Origin: Metellina segmentata
Lineage: Eukaryota > Arthropoda > Arachnida > Araneae > Tetragnathidae
Assembly (NCBI GenBank): GCA_947359465.1
Contig: OX375872.1
Span: forward strand, 80,645,641 to 80,709,640
Reading direction: 5' to 3'
DNA: 64,000 nucleotides
The notes beneath the pieces were generated by a model. It saw only the letters and a list, made by a program, of their open reading frames with translations. It was not told the origin of the DNA and ran no database searches. The translations under genes were made by a program, and so were the position numbers. Positions 1-10,586 of this stretch are shown piece by piece. Positions within the stretch are counted from its first letter, which is position 1; every line of letters begins with the position of its first letter.

Positions 1-1521
1 TGGAAAATATGTGCCGAAAGGAGAGTACCAGAGATGTGAGTTCTGTGTTTTGGTCCATTTCTGCAAATCCAGGTAAATTTTCCTGCACAGCGAAATGACT
101 TTTGAAATTTTCAGTCAAGGGGGGGGGTGTAATCCCCACTTGCTGTAATTGTTGTAGAAACTCAACATCTCCAGCACTTCAACCTGACACATAAACATTA
201 TCAATACACTTAATAATTTCATTACTATGTTTACCATAATTCTTATTACAAAAATATCTCGTTTCTATCGCATCATAATTCTCACTATCTGTAACATCAT
301 TATAACTTTTACTAAATTTTACATAATTTTTATTTTGTTCATTAATTTCTCTGAAATGATGTGTAGTCATTGGCTCCGCTTTACATTTCTAATTACAATA
401 CGTGATATCTTTACCCTTTTGAAAAAATTTCCATTTTTTATATCGAGATGTAAATTAAATAGTGCCGCATGTTGAAAGAAATTAACAAATAAGGTAAATC
501 AGGGCCGTAACTGATGGCCCGTCTAGAAAATACTTTTGGAGGGCAGTGTATGGCCTGAGGGACGGTTAAACATGTCCGTATAGCCATACCTGGTCTTCGG
601 GCCTAAGATCAAGCTGTTCACTACAGCATATTTATTTTACGTAAGCTGTTTTTTATCTTACCCGTTTTCTGTGGACGGGTTGGTTAATTCTGACCACGAC
701 GAGAACAACAGCTATTTCTCAAATAGAAAATAAGTGAGATCGGAAGGAATAAATTGTGGCGTAGCCTCTTGTAAGCACTACGAATCGAAGATGAATACGG
801 AATCGATTTAATCGTCTTTTGACTCGTTTGACTGCCAACTTCGGACATTAATGCGGATATGCAGGCACTGGTATGAATTGGTATGTATATATTTACAGAC
901 AGCAGTTTTTCAACATAATTATCGTTGGTACATTTCTTACTCGGGTAATCTGGCTGTATGAGAAGGATTTTCAGAGTAGAAAACAAACACGACCGGCAAA
1001 GAAGCTGTCCAAGTGCTCTCACATAATACCTAACGAGGTTAATTTACAATGTAGTTTATTGTCGTTTTGGCGACGTTTAGTGTTTAGTGTAAACGATGTT
1101 GACCAATCAATTATCAGACATAAATTCGAAATTTATGCTTCGGAATTTTTATTGAAGTTCTAAAATCGGGCAGTCGAGAAAAACAAGCCAACTGATGTCA
1201 TGTTTAGAATACGTACAGGAAACCGAATCACTGCTGAAACACTACTATTTTTAAAACTATTTTTACCGTGACAGACCTCTCACAACTGCGAGAACAGAAA
1301 AAAACATAAGAGGTATTAGAGGCAATAAATTTTTATGCATCCATGCTCTCTTGTGTATATTATGAAATGCAGATGAAATATAGGATCGTTTTAATCGGGT
1401 TTTAAATTGCTTGATCATGAAAAGTACTTCATACTAACATTGCCATTGCTCGAGCTTCAGTATAAATCGTCATGTATATTTGTAGGAATATAGTAACTCT
1501 GATCCGTGAAGCACCGAAAAG
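1..1521. other. AT-rich DNA, no gene recognised
   Basis: No domain or repeat family was recognised here. Reading frames are short (112 codons at most) and overlap on both strands. A run of ten or more G lies near 120-130. The stretch could be intergenic or intronic; the sequence alone does not decide. Confidence 0.6.
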
Positions 1522-1634
1522 AGAAATATTGGTACTTATCTTCCTCATAGAGAAAGGTTGGTACTTATCTTCCTCATAGAGAAATGTTGGTACTTATCTT
1601 CCTCATAGAGAAATGTTGGTACTTATCTTTCTCG
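1522..1634. repeat. 29-bp minisatellite, about four units
   Basis: A unit containing GGTACTTATCTTCCTCATAG starts at 1531, 1560, 1589 and 1618, an exact 29-bp spacing. The units are almost identical, so the expansion looks recent. The period is not a multiple of three and the reading frame that crosses it has no recognisable domain. Confidence 0.9.
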
Positions 1635-2009
1635 AGTAATCTGGCTATATACTCGACCTGGAATGGCAACTACAGTATCATGATCACGGTTTGTAAAATA
1701 TTTTATTATTTTAACGCATTTATAGTTAAAAGTTACTCTTATGTTTCGCAACTATTGAAAGCTTGTCTTATTACTTCACATGTTGGATACCGGCTATCTT
1801 CTCAGTACTGTTTAATTTGGGTTTACCACAAGGTCAATAACCAAAAAATCTTCGGAACCATACCCAAGTCCCAACACCACCACCGGCGAAAATCGCATTA
1901 TTAAAGTATGAATAACTATATGCTTTTAAAAGGAGCTATCAAAGTATGAGGAAATAAGTTCCAATCAAAATTATATGTGTGATCGAGGGAAAATAAACTT
2001 CATTCTCCC

Positions 2010-2275
2010 TAAAATGACTAGTCATTTTATCGATTTTCTTGCTCTTATACGGATCATTCAGAATCAAAAAATATTTTGAACATCACTATTTCCACTTAAA
2101 TTACACACTCCTTGATGAAAAAAGAAACTTCCTTCTACTTCCTTGAAAATAACTAGTCATGCTGTTAGTTTTCTTATTTTTTTTATCAATCATTCAGAAT
2201 TAAAATTGTTTTGAAGAGCACCACTAATTATTTCCACTTATTGTTCCTCGTTCTTCGATAGGAATTGCCTTCTTC
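2010..2275. repeat. Diverged tandem duplication, about 140 bp unit
   Basis: Two similar stretches follow each other: both contain ACTAGTCAT, then a T-rich segment, ATCATTCAGAAT, a TTTTGAA stretch and ATTTCCACTTA. The copies are clearly diverged. No coding potential is seen. Confidence 0.6.
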
Positions 2276-2585
2276 TTTAACTATCATAAACTAGAGCTTA
2301 AGCCCCATAATCTGTCCTATTTAAAAGATAGATCTAAGTACTTTTAGACATCTTTAAGCCAATTAAATATTATAATCCCTGTTCCCTGTCCTTCAAACTG
2401 GATTTGGAAAATTTCCATGTTGACGGACTTTACTTAAGGTCCTTAGTGTTATAATTTAAACACGTACCGTTTGTCTAAACCTAACTCTATAGTATCAAGT
2501 GTGTTTCATACCTTCCTGTAAAAACCTTATGTCGAGTAAGTCCAGTAAGTAACCTTAATAGATTTCTTCCACAAGAAAATGAGTC
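2276..2585. other. AT-rich DNA, nothing recognised
   Basis: No repeat family or reading frame of note could be recognised between the tandem duplication and the first SINE copy. Confidence 0.5.
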
Positions 2586-2814
2586 CGATAGCCCGGTTAG
2601 AATAGAAGCGAATTAGCAACACGAAGGTTGCGAGTTCGAATTAAACCAAAGACCGCCGTGTACATAGGAGACTGGAACACGTTAAATCTGTCGTGACCTA
2701 AAATGTTCTCACGTTGGCGTGGGGTGGAGGTTTGGAGAGTGGGTTGCCAACTCAGGTGTTGATCTCACCATTGATCGCGGTCCGTCGTCAATAGTCGTTG
2801 ATTAAGCTACCCAC
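2586..2814 (+). repeat. SINE-A copy (tRNA-headed), internally shortened
   Basis: This is a copy of the most abundant repeat in the window, here called SINE-A. The head resembles a tRNA: TAGCCCGGTT fits a pol III box A and GAGTTCGAA a box B. The body is a conserved unrelated sequence (GTGTAC, GTTAAATCTG, CACGTTGGCGTGG, GGAGAGTGGG). Full copies are about 300-345 bp and end in (CTAC)-type repeats instead of poly(A). This copy lacks part of the 3' third and abuts an oppositely oriented copy. Confidence 0.8.
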
Positions 2815-2818
2815 CACA

Positions 2819-2921
2819 GGAGGTAGATAAGTATTTAACTAACGTAACACTGGAGCAACACAATAGGCTATTGGTGACGATCCGGGATCATACCCGAAGG
2901 GAAAGGTCCGAGGACAACCTA
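2819..2921 (-). repeat. SINE-A 3' fragment
   Basis: Reads as the reverse complement of the SINE-A 3' third: the GGTAG end, CACTGGAGCAACACAA, CGATCCGGGATCA and CGAAGGGAAAG. It lies tail to tail with the plus-strand copy just upstream. Confidence 0.8.
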
Positions 2922-3074
2922 CCACTGAAAAACATAGATTGGGGCGAATTCATAAATATGAAAAACCAAATATGTTACGCCAATATTTATTGAATATTAG
3001 CAAGATCTCTATCAAAAAATGCAGTTGTGACACGCTTTTGAACTAATATTCATAACCCTACTCTATCCCCGCTT

Positions 3075-3595
3075 TCATTCCCAGCGTCGATAACTGCTCT
3101 CACAGCAATGGCTATTTCCCAAATCCCTCGACACTGCAACTGGGAGTCCTTGAATCGCATGCGAGGGAAATGACAATACAATGGAAAGATTCGTAATCCA
3201 GTCGATCAAACCTCCTATTTTGACTGTACTGCTACGAGCAGGGCAAAGTATAAAGGCCGGAATTGGTTTTACTGAATCTGTCGGCGAAAGGTTGGATGGC
3301 GGGAGAGACAGCCGAGGAGAAAACGGCATTCTACGTTTCTCACGAAATGTCAATAGACCAAAGTAATGAACGGTCTCGTCCGAATCTTGTGTGACACAAG
3401 GAAAACAGTTTTTGTTACTTATCGACTTCCCATCCATCAATGTGCTGAAAAGCATAATTTGTTCGAGTGCTGAGTGGGAAATAGGCCGAATGTGTACTTT
3501 ATCGGAGTTGCGCGGTGTTTGCAGGCAGGTGAAGTATGTGGTGAATAGGTATTTAAAGACCAAAGATATCCCTTTTATGTGCAGAATATAGAGCG
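3075..3595. other. GC-richer block with a 162-codon open frame, unassigned
   Basis: This block has a more balanced base composition than its surroundings. The minus strand is open for 162 codons at 3075-3563, and the plus strand also has open frames at 3181-3366 and 3391-3591. I recognise no domain, signal peptide or repeat family in any frame. It could be an exon fragment, a conserved non-coding element or an old repeat. Overlapping open frames on both strands argue against reading any single one as a gene. Confidence 0.35.
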
Positions 3596-4052
3596 ACGGA
3601 AATCCTTTCTTTACGTGTTAGCCCATTCGATTTTGATTTGTCATTAACTATTTAACAGTCGAAAGTAGGACACCATAACCTAGAATGCTGTTTTGTTTTG
3701 TGACACTAGTATCAATGCGATTTGTCTTGCGTCTTCAGGGGCACGGTTGTTAGAGCAGCTGATTACGATCTGAAGGGTTGTGATGTCAAATATGGCCTTT
3801 CTGCCATACAATGCCAAAATAATCAACCAACTAGTACAGTAAACACATTATTAGTTTTTAGATTTAAAAACTTAACGGCATTTTGATTGTGCTACATCTT
3901 TGTTCTAACAGATTACAATATGGCAATGTATTATTCCAAATCTTGAAATCTAATGTTTAGTGTCAAAAAAAACATTTCCGTAAAATGTCAAATATTGAGT
4001 TTATGTTTAAATCGAGGATAATTGGTTCCAAATGATACCTTTAAAACATTCA
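3596..4052. other. AT-rich DNA with a possible SINE-B piece
   Basis: Around 3735-3835 there is a sequence resembling the second SINE of this window (SINE-B): a possible tRNA-like stretch, then GTCAAATATGGCC, GCCATACAA and ATCAACCAACTAG. Nothing else is recognised. Confidence 0.4.
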
Positions 4053-4056
4053 TTAA

Positions 4057-4265
4057 CTCTCTTGGTGGATCTCTCGACGAGGTATCTCGTCATTGGCAGA
4101 AGTGGCTAGCTCTTGATGGACATCTCGTCATTAGGAGAAAATTGGCCATATTTTATATCGTCGTCATAAAAGAATCGGAAATGTCTTGATTACGAGATTT
4201 TTCATCATTATCAAAATTGGTAAAATCTTAACGGGCGAGATATTTTGTCAAAACCACCTGTAGGG
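4057..4265. mobile_element. TTAA-flanked MITE (piggyBac-like), 209 bp
   Basis: TTAA sits at 4053-4056 and again at 4266-4269. The left end reads CTCTCTTGGTGG and the right end reads, on the opposite strand, CCCTACAGGTGGTT, an imperfect terminal inverted repeat. The interior repeats motifs such as CTCGTCATT, ACGAG and AAAATTGG. TTAA target duplications with CCC-type ends are characteristic of the piggyBac superfamily. No coding capacity is present, so it would depend on a transposase encoded elsewhere. Related copies lie near 6.9, 10.4, 18.4 and 63.8 kb. Confidence 0.75.
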
Positions 4266-4304
4266 TTAAAATTCAAATAAAAATTAAAATGAATATATAT
4301 ACCG

Positions 4305-4785
4305 ATGGAAATGAAAAACAACTTCAATTCCAGAAATTATTACATTCTTATGATGGACAAAAATATGGGCCTAGACCATCTAAACCAATCCAAGCAACGT
4401 GGACAGACGCGTCAAGAGCGAAGATCTGAAATCGAGAACTTCACGCAGGAGGTCAGAATTTCACACTCTGACCCCAGTGTCTCATCTTGAAGTGAGAAAC
4501 GAAGTCCCGAGCCCCCAGAGACAACGCGTGACATTCTTTTCTACTCTGCCGAGTTTGAGATCCTCTCTCCCATCGATCATCCACCATCGTTTTTTCTCCC
4601 CCTTCAAATATTTTGCCGGCGCCGAGTGCTTCTGCCCCCACAAGCATCACTTTGGCCACGGGACGACGGTATACCTCTCAGAACATGACTCCGCTTTCCC
4701 AAACTTTTCACCGAGCTTAAGCCAATCTGGATAACCATTCGTGTAAGAGCGCAGTAATGTGTGACCAGAGTTGGGAGGAAACTTC
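4305..4785. other. GC-richer unassigned block
   Basis: From about 4390 the composition becomes much more balanced, with CpG-containing stretches (GACGCGTC, GCCGGCGCCG). Reading frames of 61 and 111 codons occur on the plus strand and 68 and 88 on the minus strand; none carries a motif I recognise. Candidate explanations are a regulatory element, an exon of unknown gene or an old element. Confidence 0.35.
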
Positions 4786-4787
4786 CC

Positions 4788-5690
4788 GCATTGAGATATC
4801 GCTGCTGATTCCTGTCAAATTGAGGAGTTGCATTTCGTCCGGTTGTAGCAGAAGCGATCTCCAAATACAACTACCAGAGAAGATGTAATAAACTTATTTT
4901 TGAAGTATATTTAGCTGTCGTATGTCCCACTCCAGTCATAGGCATGTTTTATATTCGAGCAAATAATGCACATGCATGGTGAATAAAACTAGGAACGTTG
5001 CAAACGAATACTATATTTATATACAGCTGCAAGTAAACTAATGTTATGTAAATTGCGTTACGTGAATCAGCTTTAGAAGAAACATGTATTTTCTGTATTG
5101 TTTTTTTAACAATAACATAGTAAAAAGTTAAGCGTGATAGGATTAGTTCAAAACGTCTCCCGTATTGAGATATCCTGTTCTAATTCCTGTCAAATTAAAA
5201 AAATTGTTTTTCATTCGATAGTAGATACGCTCACCATAAACAACTAGTAGAAGTAATAAACTTATTTTTGAGATGTATATTGCAGTCGTATATCCAGTTA
5301 GTCATATTATATATTTGCTCTACTAGTCCAGTAAGTATGTAACTGAATTAGCGTATCACTGATACAACACAACGGGTTATTGGCGACGGATCGGGATTTA
5401 TCCCGAAAAGAAAGATCAAATGACAACTCGTAATTGTGAACCACGGTCAGTTGAGGAGGTCAACACCACGTAAACTTGAACCAAGCTCAGATGATAAGGC
5501 AACACCTGAGCTGGCACCCCACTCTACTCTACTCCAACATACCTAATAGTCCAATAACCATAAACAAAACTAAGAAGTTACAAAGCAATAGGAAATTTAT
5601 ATTCAGCTTAATGTAAATTAATGTTTATGTGAAATATGTTACGCGTATAAGTTTATATATGTAGGGGTATTTTAATAAACATTATTCTAG
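4788..5690. repeat. Large tandem duplication, second unit interrupted by SINE-A
   Basis: The stretch at 4790-5100 is echoed at 5155-5690. Matching landmarks are TTGAGATATC, ATTCCTGTCAAATT, GTAATAAACTTATTTTTGA, GTCGTAT and, further on, the AATGT-rich stretch leading to GTTACG. The second unit is longer because a minus-strand SINE-A copy (5331-5545) lies inside it. The duplication therefore predates that SINE insertion. Confidence 0.6.
5331..5545 (-). repeat. SINE-A copy, head missing
   Basis: Reverse complement of SINE-A from its 3' end to the GCTGGCACCCCACTCT region. The tRNA-like head is absent. A short internal part is repeated (two stretches resembling GAACCACGGTCAG). Confidence 0.8.
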
Positions 5691-5838
5691 AGCAACACAA
5701 CTGACTATTGGCAACAGTTCGGGATCAATCCCAAAGGGAAAGAATAGAGGACATCACCACGTAATCTTGAACCACGCTCAGATGATGTGGCAACACCTGA
5801 GCTGGCACCCCACTCTCCAAACTTCCACACCACTTCAA
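5661..5838 (-). repeat. SINE-A copy, head missing
   Basis: Starts at the GTAGG-type 3' end and runs through AGCAACACAAC, GGGATCAATCCCAAAGGG and GAGCTGGCACCCCACTCTCC to the TTCCACACCAC region. The tRNA-like part is missing. Confidence 0.8.
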
Positions 5839-6750
5839 TAATTAAGTTTAAAAGAAACAAGAAGCATATTTCGTCTTGGTTCTTTACTTCAACGTGATAG
5901 ACAACGTCAAGGCATAGATCTAGGCAACTTCAGACTTTGAACTACAATAAAGTCTTGCATCCAATTGAAAAATGGGGACCCCTATTACAAAGCAGAGTTC
6001 CTATGATATTAAGTTATTCTATAGGTATAAAGGAGCATTTCTCATAAATAAAACAGATTTGCCTTTCAGATTACCGAACTTGCTACGAATTTTAAGAGTG
6101 CTTTTCGTGAACACAAAATGCCAAAATACTGTCCTATTTTGCTTTAAACTTTCCAGCCTACGCCGCGCGCCTATACAGCCCCCACATCCATTCCAGACTT
6201 CAAAGACGTTTCTCGGCATCTGAAGTTTGTAATTATTTCCTACATGAATCTAATTTTGAATACTTTTGCTGTCTCCCCAAATAAACAAACCCGAGCATAC
6301 ATCCTTGGTCTCGTCATTTCGAGTTTGGGATGACTGTTGCTCGACTGGATAAATCAAATCTAAAGGGCTAACGGGAATAAAATATGAGAGAAATAAATTG
6401 TGTTGCTTATAAATGCTGGCATTCGGAACGTTTTCACGAGATAAGGTTGCAACATTTCTGAATGGCCATTTGGGTATCAGGTATTGAATCAGTTATTCGG
6501 CTATTAAATGGAATGGAAAATTTAATGGAATTTTTGTTCCTATCTGGATGAATTTGAGGAAATATTCGAGATACGAATGTTTTATCTGTTAGAAAGAAAG
6601 AAGTATTATCTCGAGGAGGATAGCCAATTAGTTTATAAGCACATGGTGTACATTAAATCTGAAATTATCAGAGGATAAGAAGGAATTATACTCTATTTTT
6701 TCATTCACCATGATATAATTTATTAATGAATGCATTTTACTTCTGGTGAA
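5839..6750. other. No gene recognised
   Basis: Mostly AT-rich. Short overlapping open frames on opposite strands occur at 5972-6223 and 6019-6219 without recognisable motifs. No known repeat was identified. Confidence 0.5.
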
Positions 6751-6840
6751 TGGTAGCACCAGTTGGAAGAGTCGTGGATCAGCATTAGGAGGGTTGAGAG
6801 TTCGAAACTAGATCCTTCTAGTTGTGTACGTGAGGGCTGA
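6751..6840 (+). repeat. SINE-A head fragment
   Basis: Contains the tRNA-like head only: GGTAGCACCAGTTGGAAGAG as the box A region and GAGAGTTCGAAAC as the box B region, followed by GTGTACGTGAGGGCTG. The body is absent. Confidence 0.7.
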
Positions 6841-6922
6841 TTAACCTGTTAAAATCATTTGTATTTTGGATGAATAATGTGATGACATTTTCCTTATTTA
6901 CTACGGTTATTTTTTTATTTAA

Positions 6923-7094
6923 CCCTCTTGCTGGTTGTCTCGAAGAGGCACCTCGTCATTAGAAGAAAACTGACCAGATCTTGATCTCGTCATCACCACA
7001 AAATTGACAACATCTTAACGACGAGATATCTCGTCATTATGAAAATTGGTCAGATCTTGATGGACGAGATTCCTCATCAAATCCCCTTTGAGGG
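6923..7094. mobile_element. TTAA-flanked MITE (piggyBac-like), 172 bp
   Basis: Flanked by TTAA at 6919-6922 and 7095-7098. The ends are CCCTCTTGCTGG on the left and, reading inward on the other strand, CCCTCAAAGGGG on the right. The interior has CTCGTCATTAGAAGAAAAC and CAGATCTTGATG blocks and a perfect 14-bp palindrome ACGAGATATCTCGT at 7021-7034. It is the same family as the copy at 4057. Confidence 0.8.
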
Positions 7095-7119
7095 TTAAAA
7101 ATCATTTCTTCTTTGATAT

Positions 7120-8070
7120 TATAGTAGGAATTGTTTGTTTGCATGCTTGTTTGCTATGTGCAAGTTCCTGACGAATCTGTGGCACTTACAGTAATGGGAT
7201 TTGGCACACTGGTAGCCCAATTTTTGTATTAATTTTAATATTAATTAACCAGATTAACCAGATTTTAATATTAATTTAATGACATATTTAATTATTATTG
7301 TTTTCCTTAGAATGGCAACATCATAAAAGATCAAAGATTCTAAATTTGTTTTTCCGTTTGAACAACACAAATAAAATATTTAACTGGAGTTTTGGAGTTC
7401 TTTTTTCTATCTCATTGATCGTTAAAGTTAGAGTAAAAAATTCAACGGATTTGAAATCTGAGGAAAATTTCACATTAGATCGATACTTAAAACTATGATT
7501 TTCTTTAAATAAATCATTTTTAAATTATAACTTTTATATTTTTGCAATACGAACGGCCGCAGCGAAGAATGACCTTCGTTTGATTCGAAATTAGAGAAAT
7601 CACAGTTTCCATTTCCTGCGCTCATACTATTCCACAGCGAAGGACAGCAAAATAAATAAAAAAAACACTTTGATTGGCATTGTTTAGTTCTTTTTGTGAA
7701 ATCGGGATCGGTGAAGATAGACTAAAAATTTATACGGATTCGAAATCTGCGTAAAATTTTACACCCAATAGATAACTTATGCATTTGATTATCTTTTAAT
7801 AAATAATTTTTCAATTAAATATTTATATTTTCGCAAAAGATTGTTACGTCATGCCGATTGGATCTCTTCGCAATTCGAATTTGGCCGCATTTGACAACGA
7901 GCGTTGCTCGTGGTGGCTGTTATCCAATAGGCTACGAATTCCCATTTAGTTTGCGAAGCATACCAACACCACGGTCAACGTCGTTATGGTTGTCATCCAA
8001 TAGGCTACGAATACCGATTTGGTTTGCTTCGCAAACCAAATGGGAATTTGTAGCAATCACCGGGGGTTAG
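7120..8070 (+). mobile_element. Helitron-like repeat, copy 1 (truncated)
   Basis: Shares long stretches with copies at about 22.65-23.60 kb and 42.28-42.80 kb: TCCTGACGAATCT, TTTGGCACAC, AATGGCAACA, an internal module with TCAACGGATTTGAAATCTG (seen at about 7440 and in weaker form at 7740) and a 3' part containing TTTGCTTCGCAAACCAAATG and GTAGCAATCACCGGGGGT. The TTTGGCACAC-type 5' region and the 3' end of the third copy resemble non-autonomous Helitrons of arthropods. It has no coding capacity, and the 3' terminus is missing here. Confidence 0.55.
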
Positions 8071-8420
8071 TAATGTATAATTTTGATAAACTTTTTAGAT
8101 TTTCTTTAATTGAAAATTAATAGCAAATGGTGAATTATAATTAAATAAGGTGAGTATTATTTTGTTTACCAAAAATTATTCTGCAAAATTCCCCGATGAT
8201 TTCCAGCAGTTCACTGATTTTAGCGATTACCCAGTATGTGCCTCACAGATGGTGAAGTGGTTAGAATTGTGTATAAGATTTATTTCATTTCACCGGCTTA
8301 GTCTTGAACTTTTGGCAAATATGTTCGTAAATAATTTCTAGTGAAACCCTTAGAAATCACTTTGAGTATCATAAATAAATTTTTATTTTTTGGTTTGCCT
8401 CAATATACATTTTTTTGGGT
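8071..8420. other. AT-rich DNA, nothing recognised
   Basis: A 63-codon open frame at 8150-8341 has no recognisable motif. No repeat family was identified. Confidence 0.5.
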
Positions 8421-8424
8421 CACA

Positions 8425-8512
8425 GGTAGGTAAACATTTAACTAACGTCGCACTGGAGTGAATGCAACAAGCCATTGACGACTGTTCGGAGGGAAAGATC
8501 CGATGCGTTGTC
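8425..8512 (-). repeat. SINE-A 3' fragment
   Basis: Starts with GGTAGGTAAACATTTAACTAACG and continues through CGCACTGGAG and GAGGGAAAGATCCGA, the reverse complement of the SINE-A 3' end. The rest is missing. Confidence 0.75.
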
Positions 8513-10348
8513 CCAGAATTATAAGAATTAGTATATGTGTGCCATGAGATGAGAAAGGGTGAAAATCTCTGCTTTTACCCAAATCAGATTACACGACGTT
8601 GAGAATTCTCTTGTGAAAGTAAAAAGCAAGACTGTTTATTCGTATCATCAGTATTTAATGCTTTATTTGCACGTACAACCTCTTCCTGAACCGCACTATA
8701 AAAACAAAACCTAGAAAATAAAACGAATAAATATAAAGCAGGGCCCTTAAAAGAAGTGCGCATAGATTGGGAATTCAAAATTAAAAAGAGTTTTGTGTTT
8801 GTTTTGAACAGAAAAGTTTTCCTCTTCGAAGAAAAAGTAATTTATACATTTACGACTTTTTCTATGAGTATTTGTCAGTTTCTTAATGCTCCACAGGAAA
8901 CGACAGTTAATTTGGTGGAATAAAATAGGGAATTGATCACAGTGGAGCAAAGAACTTTACCGTACTAAACTAATCCATCTCCATCGAAAAATTCGTAAAC
9001 GCTTTAAAATCTGATTGAGATTTTTTAAACAACCACTTTAAACGGAAATTTAGTCCAAAGATTCAATTTATACGGGACCAAACTACTGTTAAATATTTGT
9101 CAGCTAAAAGAATATGTCTTTTTATTCGTGTTCGAGCTTCACTTCAATAAAGAGTTTATCTCCCACTGGGATAGAAGGGGAGAAATTAAGTATTATATTC
9201 TCCAGCATACTCGGACTGTAAAAATGTTCGTAAAATATCTTTAGGGGAAATAGAGAATGAAATGAGAGCAATGTTAACAGAGAGAGTAATCGAAGATTCA
9301 CGAAGAGGAGCCAAACAGTCGCCCTTCTTAGACCTTGGCTATTGGCGACAATATAAAAAGACGCCAAAGAATTGCTTTGCTAAAACGTATTCGGAAAATA
9401 CATATTCCAACTTCAATAAAATAAAATGCTCTTTGTAAGGGTAGTAAAATGTATTTGACAGCAACATGCATCTACATCATGAATGTATAATCCAAAGAAA
9501 GCTAACGGATTTAGTGAGGACAAGAATTACATAAACCCAAGGTATTTTTTACATGTTGAAATCAAGTACGAACTGTGATCTTATGTATATATACTTTCAA
9601 TACTTGAAAACACCATGGAAAGAAGGTTAAACGGTATAGACCATGTTTTATTATGTTTCATCACGGTTTGATTATATGAATATGTGTTTCATGTGAGGTT
9701 CAAGAAATTAACAAAAATGTACAACGCTGTTTTCGAGTACTTTCTAATTAGAGAGCAATACTAATTTATTTTAAAAGTGGAGAGAATACGGGACCTATTT
9801 TCTCTAGAACACATTAAATAGTATTAACAATTACAATTCACAAGATAGTGTTTGTGCCATAAAATTTAGTTATTATTAGTTTGAACTAAAGAAAGGTTTA
9901 TAGTGACTTGAGTGGACGCGAGTACAGTTCTACATAAATGACCATAGACCTTTTAATGGCATTCACAAATTGTCTTGTATAAGGTTTGGTTCGTCGCTTT
10001 ACAGTCAATATTTGTTGCACAATTGCTAGTTAGACTTCAGCAGAATATATATTCTGCTTAAGAACTCATTCCTTTCTTACGATACACTAAAATATTTGTA
10101 ATTTCTTTTGTTTTGTTTATATAAATTTACTGTTTTGAAAAATGAAATTAACTTTATGATAGGATCACATGCATAGATCCGTTCTGAAAAATCTAGGTCT
10201 GACATTCTCGACCAGTAGAATCTTTGCTAGGATTCTTTCAACCAATATATGTGGTTAGTTTGTCACTGTCTGTGTTGTGGAGGAAAAGCTATTCTACACT
10301 ACTCGGAAATTTCGTGATGCTCAGAGAATTTCAAGAGTAGATCCGGGC
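8513..10348. other. AT-rich DNA, no gene recognised
   Basis: Open frames do not exceed 81 codons and none shows a domain. A stretch at about 10205-10262 (GCTAGGATTCTTTCAACC, then CAATATATGTGG) resembles one at about 48270-48305, which suggests an uncharacterised dispersed repeat. A 13-base C run begins in the adjoining element. Confidence 0.5.
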
Positions 10349-10352
10349 TTAA

Positions 10353-10582
10353 CCTCCCCCCCCCCCCAAGTGGTTTCAACGGGATGTATCGTACATCAAG
10401 AACTGATCAATTTTGATAATGGTGATACATCCACTATATTACCGATACTTTGACGATGACAAGAACCAGATCTGGTCAGTTTTCTTCTAATGACAAGATA
10501 TATCATCAAGATCTAGTTAGTTTTTTACCAGTCATATTTTCATAAAGGGACACCTCGTCTAAACAACCAATAAGAAGGGAGG
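10353..10582. mobile_element. TTAA-flanked MITE (piggyBac-like), 230 bp
   Basis: TTAA lies at 10349-10352 and 10583-10586. The left end starts CCTCCC and continues into a C run and AAGTGGTTT; the right end read inward is CCTCCCTTCTTATTGGTTG. The interior contains GACAAGAACCAGATCTGG and TTTTCTTCTAATGACAAGAT, reverse complements of the blocks in the copies at 4.1 and 6.9 kb. No coding capacity. Confidence 0.75.
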
Positions 10583-10586
10583 TTAA

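Noticed and set aside
1584..1904. 106-codon plus-strand frame
   Set aside because: Its start is the 29-bp minisatellite and the rest has no recognisable motif.
3075..3563. 162-codon minus-strand open frame as a gene
   Set aside because: No domain, codon signature or conserved motif seen, and the plus strand is open over much of the same DNA. The longer frame fits the local GC-richer composition.
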